In this document: positions 1-4,655 of the stretch, in pieces | Numbering within the stretch: position 1 is the first letter of the stretch | Layout of the letters: every line of letters starts with the position of its first letter | NCBI GenBank assembly: GCA_945861315.1 | Contig: CAMAUB010000061.1 | Location: 1 to 7,581, forward strand | Reading direction: 5' to 3' | Length of the DNA stretch: 7,581 nt | DNA from: Chlamydia trachomatis | GTDB lineage: Bacteria; Chlamydiota; Chlamydiia; Chlamydiales; JAAKFR01 | Notes under the pieces: generated by a model | Database searches by the model: none | The model's input: the letters and a program-made list of their open reading frames with translations, nothing else | Told to the model about the DNA's origin: nothing | Made by a program: the position numbers and the translations under genes

Positions 1-141
1 TTGTTTCTCATTGGTCTTTTTGTTAGCTCTGTATGTTTTTCCACTAACAAGCTACCACAAGAGGACCAATATTTTTTATTTTTTCGCGCTAACTCTCTAA
101 AAAACCTATCTTACCATCGAGTTTTGCAATCGCCTCTATAG
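1..141 (+). CDS. Possible 3' end of an unidentified gene (partial at left edge)
   Basis: Frame 1 is open from the first base to a TAG at 139-141, giving 46 codons. The first residues (LFLIGLFVSSVCFS) are hydrophobic like a signal peptide or membrane segment, and the rest is polar with no motif I recognise. The window begins with TTG, which could be the start codon of a small protein or simply mid-gene; the upstream DNA is not visible. An open frame of this length can arise by chance in AT-rich DNA, and a stem-like structure (10-70) overlaps it, so it may not be a gene. No function is proposed. Confidence 0.2.
   Translation: MFLIGLFVSSVCFSTNKLPQEDQYFLFFRANSLKNLSYHRVLQSPL
10..86 (+). terminator. 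Possible imperfect stem-loop with T-rich tail
   Basis: Two nested pairs of complementary arms are visible: ATTGGTC (10-16) with GACCAAT (64-70), and inside it TTGTTAG (20-26) with CTAACAA (44-50). The sequence after the right arm is T-rich (71-84). This is the general form of a factor-independent terminator for a + strand transcript entering from the left. However, the loop and internal bulge are large and the stem is not GC-rich, so it could equally be chance or a regulatory fold. Confidence 0.2.
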
Positions 142-166
142 TCGATTAAGTCCGGAATCGACTATA
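137..166. repeat. Perfect inverted repeat with 11-bp arms upstream of the Nudix remnant
   Basis: TATAGTCGATT (137-147) and AATCGACTATA (156-166) are exact reverse complements separated by the 8-nt spacer AAGTCCGG. The right arm ends at the first base of the AAAGGAG ribosome binding site (166-172) of the small frame at 178. A transcript could therefore fold into a hairpin that touches the ribosome site, or the DNA could be a dyad operator. There is no T-tract after it, so an ordinary terminator is less likely. A small non-autonomous repeat element is another possibility. The function is inferred; the symmetry is seen directly. Confidence 0.7.
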
Positions 167-177
167 AAGGAGAGTTA

Positions 178-321
178 ATGATATCGCAACGCTTATCCAT
201 TGTTCTCATCGACAGAGGAAAAGCACCATTTGGAAAGGCCATCCCCGGTGGGAAAATTGAATATGGGGAGAGTGTGGAAAATGCTATTCGAAGGGAGATG
301 AGGGAAGATGTTAAGTCTTGA
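178..321 (+). pseudogene. Nudix hydrolase remnant (truncated, 47 aa)
   Basis: An ATG at 178 follows a strong AAAGGAG site (166-172) and opens a 47-codon frame ending at TGA 319-321. The product contains most of a Nudix box, the Mg2+-binding motif of NDP-X hydrolases (GX5EX7REUXEEXGU): Gly25, Glu31, then Arg39-Glu40-Met41 with Glu43-Asp44. It is preceded by a strand ending FGKAIPGG, which is usual for the family. The box breaks at its end, where the expected Gly and hydrophobic residue are Lys46 and Ser47, followed by the stop. Intact Nudix enzymes are about 130-160 aa, so roughly two thirds is missing. Downstream, 322 to about 513 has no long frame, but short out-of-frame stretches (for example codons 438-479, reading PCYQQLKDIIEQNL) resemble a Nudix C-terminal helix. 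I read this as a frameshifted, decaying gene that probably has no enzymatic activity. Confidence 0.6.
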
Positions 322-475
322 ATGAGTATATGTTAACGTGCAAATATATGTTATCGAGAGAAAAGGTCTCTGGAAGTTGCCTCTAGCCTTTTGTTCACAT
401 AATCAATCCAAAAAATGCCTATTATAAAGAGAAATAGCCTTGCTATCAACAGCTTAAGGATATTATTGAACAAAA

Positions 476-567
476 CTTGAATAACTGGGTGATTTGTGTT
501 ATGTTATTGAAGTAAACTTGAATAACGGGCCGATTTCCCCTTTATTATTTCGAGTTGCTTGAATAAC
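476..567. repeat. Three CTTGAATAAC copies at 41-bp period upstream of fic
   Basis: The 10-mer CTTGAATAAC occurs at 476-485, 517-526 and 558-567, so both start-to-start distances are exactly 41 bp. The first two copies extend further: 473-495 and 514-536 match at 20 of 23 positions, including a shared GATTT. The third copy ends 7 bp before the AAGGAG ribosome site of the Fic gene. The array fills the only space in which that gene's promoter could sit. Each copy contains TTGAAT, a fair -35 element; the one at 518-523 has TATTAT (543-548) 19 bp downstream. It may be a promoter with iterated operator sites, or a decayed tandem duplication. Confidence 0.65.
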
Positions 568-584
568 TTTGACAAGGAGATTTT

Positions 585-1718
585 ATGAGAAGTGGGAAAA
601 AAATTACTCAACTATCTGGATATAAATCATTTATACCAACTCCACTTCCTCCAAATCCTCCTATTCAGATAGAAGGTGAGATTCAGCATCTTTTAACAGA
701 TGCAAATATTGCCGTTGGCAAAATGGACACAATGGGCTACCTAGCCCCAAATCTGGAACATATTATTGCCATGTATGTTCGAAAAGAGGCACTCCTTAGC
801 TCTCAGATCGAAGGCACGCAGGCTTCTTTAGAAGACATTTTTGAGTATGAAAACCAGATTCCAGTTAAAAATATCAATGATGTCAAAGAAGTCGTAAACT
901 ACATCAAAGCCTTAAATCACGGGATGAAAAGGCTGACTGAATTCCCAATGAGTATTCGCTTAATTAAAGAAATTCACGAAATCTTACTTGAGGATGCTCG
1001 TGGAAAAGAAAAAACACCTGGGGAATTTAGAAAGAGCCAAAATTGGATCGGCTCTGCTGGCTCTAACTTAGCTACGGCTTCTTTTGTTCCGCCACCCCCT
1101 AAAGAAGCTATTGATGCCATGGGAGAATTAGAGCTTTTCCTGCACAAAGACTTCACACTTCCTTTGCTGATTAACTGCGCTCTTATGCATTACCAATTTG
1201 AGACGATCCATCCCTTTTTAGACGGGAATGGTCGTTTGGGAAGACTTCTGATCACTTTCTATCTTTATTGGAAAGGAGTGCTTCAATATCCTCTTCTCTA
1301 CTTGAGTTATTATTTGAAAATTCATCGCCAAGAGTACTATGACCGCCTGAATCTGGTTAGAGAAAGAGGGGATTATGAACAATGGATCATGTTTTTTTTA
1401 AAAGGGATCATTTGGACTTCTCAATCCGCTCTCCAAACGATTAAAAACTTACTTCAGCTTCAAGAAGACCATAAAAAAAGACTCATCTTAAAAAAACTAT
1501 CAACTCCTTATGCAATGGCTTTACTGGATTATCTCTTTGAAAAACCTCATCTTAGCATCAATGATGTAGCGGGTCACTTCAAGATTTCTTATCAAGGGGC
1601 CAAAGCGTTGGTAGACCAGTTTGTCACAACTGAAATCTTAAAAGAAATCACAGGCAAACGACGCGATAAACGGTATAGCTACTGGGAGTATTTGGCTTTC
1701 CTCTCAGAGGGAACATAA
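585..1718 (+). CDS. Fic family AMP-transferase (class II, with C-terminal winged helix)
   Basis: Fic enzymes move a nucleotide monophosphate, usually AMP from ATP, onto a hydroxyl side chain of a target protein. The active-site motif is intact at residues 209-220 (HPFLDGNGRLGR): His209 is the expected base, Asp213/Asn215 bind metal and phosphate, and Arg217 and Arg220 are the usual arginines. An N-terminal inhibitory helix of the (S/T)xxxE(G/N) type is present at Ser72-Glu76-Gly77, which makes this a class II, self-inhibited Fic protein. A flap-like segment precedes the core (PGEFRKSQNWIG, 145-156). Residues about 308-370 look like a winged helix-turn-helix (SINDVAGHFKISYQGAKALV, 324-343). 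The 377-aa length matches the Fic_N-Fic-wHTH architecture seen in Shewanella SoFic. The ATG at 585 has AAGGAG at 574-579. No signal peptide is seen, so it is probably cytoplasmic; some Fic proteins are secreted effectors, but nothing here shows that. The target is unknown. It may bind its own upstream repeats, which is inference. Confidence 0.93.
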   Translation: MRSGKKITQLSGYKSFIPTPLPPNPPIQIEGEIQHLLTDANIAVGKMDTMGYLAPNLEHIIAMYVRKEALLSSQIEGTQASLEDIFEYENQIPVKNINDVKEVVNYIKALNHGMKRLTEFPMSIRLIKEIHEILLEDARGKEKTPGEFRKSQNWIGSAGSNLATASFVPPPPKEAIDAMGELELFLHKDFTLPLLINCALMHYQFETIHPFLDGNGRLGRLLITFYLYWKGVLQYPLLYLSYYLKIHRQEYYDRLNLVRERGDYEQWIMFFLKGIIWTSQSALQTIKNLLQLQEDHKKRLILKKLSTPYAMALLDYLFEKPHLSINDVAGHFKISYQGAKALVDQFVTTEILKEITGKRRDKRYSYWEYLAFLSEGT

Positions 1719-1728
1719 GGTTAACCTT
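1717..1728. other. 12-bp perfect palindrome across convergent stop codons
   Basis: AAGGTTAACCTT reads the same on both strands. It contains the last two bases of the Fic gene's TAA stop (1716-1718) and all of the TAA stop of the minus-strand gene (1721-1723). The two genes are only 2 bp apart. No GC-rich hairpin with a T-tract lies at the junction, so transcription from either side probably runs into the other gene. Confidence 0.5.
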
Positions 1729-2254
1729 GACTAGCGCCTGGGCTGATCTTGTTGATCAATTGAGTTACTGTGATAATGATTGATAGCACAGCCGTCACCT
1801 GACTACCTATTTGTTGCATGTATTCGACATAGATTTGAGCCTGAGTTGAAAGCTGCTGACCCTCTTGGCGGGCAGCTAAGACAGTACCTTGTGTATTTTG
1901 TCTGACGATTGTCATGTTGGCATTGAGACTGTCATAGTTCTTTAACTGAATAGATGTTGCATTAAGTGGAACAGGAATTTGCTGCATTTTGTTCATGCCT
2001 TGGTTCATCTTCATCTGAAGTGTGGCATTAACTTGAATACTCATAGCTTGAGTTTGTGCTAGATCTGCAATGACATTCATTGATGAAAGAAGGGCAAAGA
2101 AGACAGCTACAAAGAAATTTTGTTTGTTTGCATGTAGTGCTTTGATCATCTGTGGAGAGTTGGGTGCAATACTGCCTGTGTGTGCTTCATGTGCCGTTTC
2201 AGCTTGATTTATGTTGTGTGGAGTTTGGCCTCCACTAACAGATCCTGATGACAT
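1721..2254 (-). CDS. Small Gln/Asn/Thr-rich helical protein, possible type III secretion filament-like (paralogue 3 of 3)
   Basis: No named family is recognised. The 177-aa product begins with about 45 polar residues rich in Ser, Gly, Asn, His and Thr, like a disordered secretion signal. A strongly hydrophobic helix follows at about 47-66 (FFVAVFFALLSSMNVIADLA), then AQTQA (66-70). The tail is long, almost uncharged and helix-prone, with a second hydrophobic stretch at about 150-170 (VTAVLSIIITVTQLI). There is no cysteine and no cleavable N-terminal signal peptide. It is the last gene of a three-gene run; a 16-nt gap separates it from the upstream paralogue. Revcomp AGGAG at 2264-2268 sits 9 nt before the ATG. 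An N-terminal hydrophobic helix, a variable middle and a C-terminal hydrophobic helix in under 200 aa is the plan of EspA/SseB filament proteins. I offer that as a hypothesis from architecture, not sequence identity. A membrane-active secreted protein is the main alternative. Confidence 0.8.
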   Translation of the reverse strand: MSSGSVSGGQTPHNINQAETAHEAHTGSIAPNSPQMIKALHANKQNFFVAVFFALLSSMNVIADLAQTQAMSIQVNATLQMKMNQGMNKMQQIPVPLNATSIQLKNYDSLNANMTIVRQNTQGTVLAARQEGQQLSTQAQIYVEYMQQIGSQVTAVLSIIITVTQLINKISPGASQG

Positions 2255-2270
2255 AAGTTTAGGCTCCTAG

Positions 2271-2780
2271 TTAGGTTGTACTAATTTGTTGAGTAATAGC
2301 CATCATCTCTTTGGCTATTCCATACCCCTGCTGTATCGCTTGAGTAGTATTTTGAATGGCAGTGTTAGCATTAGTCTGCTGTACTTGTCCAGTTTGTTGC
2401 TCAATCGCCGCCGTATTCTGGGTAATGCTAATAAGTGCTTGCACCCTATCATTTGTCTCAGAAATTACAGCGAAAGCAGGGTTCCAAGAAGAGCCCATTT
2501 GTGTGGGTGCAACCGTTGCGAATTGGTAGGCAGCTAAAATTTGGTTGGTGGCACATTCCGCCGTTTGCGTGGAAAAAAGCATGTTTGCCTGCGTTTGAGA
2601 TGACTCTTGACCAATTTGTACGGTGCTGTAAAATGCTTGCCAAACTATGAATAAAAAGTCTACCTGCTGCCCGCCTTCCTTTTTATGCTCAACAGCAAGC
2701 TCAACAGCTTTCATCTCAGTTGGTTTTACAGGAGGGTGCGCTCCTTGAGTCGTTTGCGATTGATTTGGTATTGATGACAT
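2271..2780 (-). CDS. Small Gln/Thr/Ala-rich helical protein, possible type III secretion filament-like (paralogue 2 of 3)
   Basis: This 169-aa protein of unknown family shares its neighbours' plan. Residues 1-38 are polar and partly charged (MSSIPNQSQTTQGAHPP at the start). A hydrophobic, aromatic helix lies at about 40-55 (VDFLFIVWQAFYSTVQ), followed by SQTQA at 61-65. The tail from about 105 to 169 is a long Gln/Thr/Asn/Ala stretch that should be helical and possibly coiled. Its hydrophobic helix is shorter and less apolar than in the 177-aa protein, and it lacks that protein's second hydrophobic stretch, so membrane insertion is less likely. It has one cysteine (Cys76). The ATG at 2780 has AGGAG (revcomp, 2786-2790) 5 nt upstream, and 15 nt separate it from the stop of the preceding gene. 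The three genes are likely one transcript. Its role probably matches its paralogues: a secreted or surface structural protein, by inference. Confidence 0.8.
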   Translation of the reverse strand: MSSIPNQSQTTQGAHPPVKPTEMKAVELAVEHKKEGGQQVDFLFIVWQAFYSTVQIGQESSQTQANMLFSTQTAECATNQILAAYQFATVAPTQMGSSWNPAFAVISETNDRVQALISITQNTAAIEQQTGQVQQTNANTAIQNTTQAIQQGYGIAKEMMAITQQISTT

Positions 2781-2795
2781 AAAGACTCCTTAATT

Positions 2796-3302
2796 TTAAT
2801 GAGGTGCTTGAGTCAGGTTTGCTGCAAATGTTGTAGTTACAATTGTTTGTAATGCTCCTGAAGCTTGCTGATAGGTCGCGGACAATAGCTGAGCTTGAGC
2901 ACTTTCATTTGTCATCTCAGTTGATGATTGTGTATTTATCAGTTGGATATCGCCATTAATCACAAGGCGGACCTGTTGAATTTGGCTATTAGTGTCCGTT
3001 TCTTGTGTAAACGTTCCAAGCGCTACACCGGAAGCGTTGTCAACCTGAACTAAGTGCTCAGCAGAGTTCATTTGAAGCGCTGCTTCAGCAGAGGCTTGGT
3101 TTTGACTGATAGATTGAGAGCGGATGGACATTCCATTTGTAATGACACTTAAGGTCTCTAGCATGAGACGAGCAATAAGAAACATTAAAGAAGGAGGCTT
3201 TGTTTTAGAGCTAGACGCTCTTTGTTGGACTGACGCTGTGTCTTGTGTCTCAAGTGGCTCGTGTTTGTGGGGTGGGTGGTTTGAACTAATGGGTTGAGTC
3301 AT
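2796..3302 (-). CDS. Small Ser/Gln/Thr-rich helical protein, possible type III secretion filament-like (paralogue 1 of 3)
   Basis: This is the promoter-proximal gene of the trio, 168 aa, with no family recognised. Residues 1-36 are polar and Pro/His/Ser/Thr-rich, as expected of an unfolded export signal. A hydrophobic helix spans about 37-56 (PPSLMFLIARLMLETLSVIT), followed by SQNQA at 66-70, the counterpart of SQTQA and AQTQA in the two downstream proteins. The rest is Gln/Thr/Asn/Ala/Ser-rich with scattered acidic residues and a moderately apolar C-terminal segment (150-165). There is no cysteine. The ATG at 3302 is supported by revcomp GGAGAGG (3311-3317) 8 nt upstream. A TTGAAA/TATAAT promoter is found about 100 bp upstream. 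As with its neighbours, filament, translocator or secreted effector roles are all possible; the evidence is architecture and tandem arrangement only. Confidence 0.8.
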   Translation of the reverse strand: MTQPISSNHPPHKHEPLETQDTASVQQRASSSKTKPPSLMFLIARLMLETLSVITNGMSIRSQSISQNQASAEAALQMNSAEHLVQVDNASGVALGTFTQETDTNSQIQQVRLVINGDIQLINTQSSTEMTNESAQAQLLSATYQQASGALQTIVTTTFAANLTQAPH

Positions 3303-3337
3303 GATATTTACCTCTCCGTATATCTCGTTATTATAGC

Positions 3338-3351
3338 ATAATTTAAATTAT
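3338..3351. other. 14-bp AT-only palindrome in the trio's leader region
   Basis: ATAATTTAAATTAT is a perfect 14-bp palindrome. It lies about 40 bp upstream of the first gene of the trio and just upstream of a second TATAAT-like hexamer on the minus strand (3335-3330). It could be a regulator site between two promoters, but AT-only palindromes arise easily in DNA this AT-rich. Confidence 0.3.
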
Positions 3352-3398
3352 AATTCTCTACTAATAATCTATTTTGTATTTAAAGATATAACGCCTAT

Positions 3399-3427
3399 AT
3401 TATAACAAATTAAAAAATTTATTTCAA
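3399..3427 (-). promoter_or_regulatory. Predicted housekeeping-sigma promoter for the three-gene cluster
   Basis: On the minus strand, TTGAAA (3427-3422) is followed by a 17-bp spacer and TATAAT (3404-3399), a near-consensus promoter. It would start RNA near 3392, giving a leader of about 90 nt before the ATG at 3302. The -35 begins one base past the TAA of astB, so the trio can be transcribed independently of the ast operon. A second TATAAT at 3335-3330 has only a poor -35 and may be a secondary start. The whole 3303-3428 gap is very AT-rich, and I see no hairpin plus T-tract terminator for the ast operon in it. Confidence 0.6.
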
Positions 3428-3428
3428 T

Positions 3429-4655
3429 TTAAAATCTGTATAATTTATTTAACTTAAGTAACTTAGACAGTTCTTTCAGCGCTTCTTGACTCTCTCTTAA
3501 TAAGAGAGGGTCGGCTAAATCTTCAAGCGTAAGTCGATCGCGGTAATGCGTTGAAACCCACTTAACTAATGCTTCATATAAAACAGGTGTTAAGAAGATG
3601 GGGCGGTGGGTTTGCTGCTGCTCTTTTTTTGTCATCAAGATGCGAAGGCGAAGGCATGCGGGTCCTCCTCCATTTTGCATGCTCTGCTTTAGATCAATAA
3701 AATAACGCTTTTTAATGGGGAGCCAATCGAGGTTGAGCGTGCGACACTCTTCTGGGGCAATAAGCGCAACTTCTTGATTAGGAAGAGTTATGATTTGAGA
3801 ATTGAAGAGATAAGATGAAATGGCTTTTTTAAGAGGGAGCATGCTTTCACTCACTTTAAAAGGATTTAGATAAGCTAGCTCGGTGTCATCTACATACGCT
3901 TTTTCATGATAGAGATAGAGCTTTCCATGCCCTGTTGCTATCACATCATTATGGAAAACTCCTTGGTCAATCACTTCACGATTTTGCTGAAGAAAAATGG
4001 CTTTTTTCACACCATGACGACGAGCAATTGACATGGAAGCTTCCAAGCTTTGACGGATAGGGAAATGAGAGTGCACATCTTTGAAGGCTGAACTTCCATA
4101 GACAAAGATTTGCTCACCAGTTTCTAGTCGCGTGTGATTAGCGGCCCCCTCATCACCAAACTTGCCTCCTTTAGGAAGGGGTGGATGAACAATCGCTTTT
4201 GGAAAAAGTGTTTTAAAAAGAGTGTAGGTTGCCTCACTTTCAATGGAGCGATGTAAATCTGTTTGTAGGTTGGCTATGGAAATGTGCAGCTTTTGATCAG
4301 GGGTGTCTAAAGAAGGAGAAACAGTTGCTGCATTGGCTGTCCACATGAAAGAAGAAGAGCTAAAAGCATAGAAGAGGTGAGGTGTTTGTTTGGCTGCTCT
4401 CTCAATCACCTCATGATCTTTTCCTGTAAATCCAATCAAGCGCAGATGCAAGAGCGAGGGACGCTCTTGAGGGGGAATGACAGCTTGAGTCATACCAAGG
4501 TCCATTAAGAGTTTCATTTTTCTAAGACCTTGAAGAGCAGCTTCTTTTGGATTAGATGTCTGTTTAGCATGTTGCATCGAGGCAAGATTGCCAAACGAGA
4601 GTCCTCCGTAGTGATGAGTTGGACCTACAAGTCCATCAAAATTTACTTCATCCAT
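3429..4655 (-). CDS. astB: N-succinylarginine dihydrolase AstB
   Basis: AstB performs step two of the arginine succinyltransferase pathway: N2-succinylarginine plus water gives N2-succinylornithine, two ammonia and CO2. It is a cytoplasmic enzyme of the amidinotransferase (pentein) fold. The start motif (VNFDGLVGPTHHYGGLSFGN, 4-23) is nearly that of E. coli AstB. The three catalytic residues sit in conserved contexts: Glu169 in GDEGAANH, His235 in QGVFHNDVIA and Cys334 in NGGGPACLRLR. The C-terminal signature YRDRLTLEDLADPLLLRE (371-388) is also present. The frame is open 24 codons further upstream, but that part overlaps astD and has no AstB similarity. I chose the ATG at 4655, preceded by AAGGA (revcomp, 4661-4665), giving 408 aa against 447 in E. 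coli. The shortfall comes from internal loops, not missing motifs. It overlaps the end of astD by 13 nt, so translation is probably coupled. Confidence 0.95.
   Translation of the reverse strand: MDEVNFDGLVGPTHHYGGLSFGNLASMQHAKQTSNPKEAALQGLRKMKLLMDLGMTQAVIPPQERPSLLHLRLIGFTGKDHEVIERAAKQTPHLFYAFSSSSFMWTANAATVSPSLDTPDQKLHISIANLQTDLHRSIESEATYTLFKTLFPKAIVHPPLPKGGKFGDEGAANHTRLETGEQIFVYGSSAFKDVHSHFPIRQSLEASMSIARRHGVKKAIFLQQNREVIDQGVFHNDVIATGHGKLYLYHEKAYVDDTELAYLNPFKVSESMLPLKKAISSYLFNSQIITLPNQEVALIAPEECRTLNLDWLPIKKRYFIDLKQSMQNGGGPACLRLRILMTKKEQQQTHRPIFLTPVLYEALVKWVSTHYRDRLTLEDLADPLLLRESQEALKELSKLLKLNKLYRF

Noticed and set aside
569..574. TTGACA as a -35 element for the Fic gene
   Set aside because: A matching -10 would fall inside the coding sequence and the hexamer overlaps the ribosome site.
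2286..2650. Plus-strand and alternate minus-strand frames across the middle gene of the trio
   Set aside because: They overlap a gene with a good ribosome site and operon spacing, and their composition (Cys/His/Trp-rich) is that of shadow frames.
3488..3512. Near-perfect 12-bp-arm hairpin (GACTCTCTCTTA / TAAGAGAGGGTC) near the 3' end of astB
   Set aside because: It encodes the conserved AstB segment DPLLLRES and has no T-tract after it, so codon choice explains it better than a terminator.
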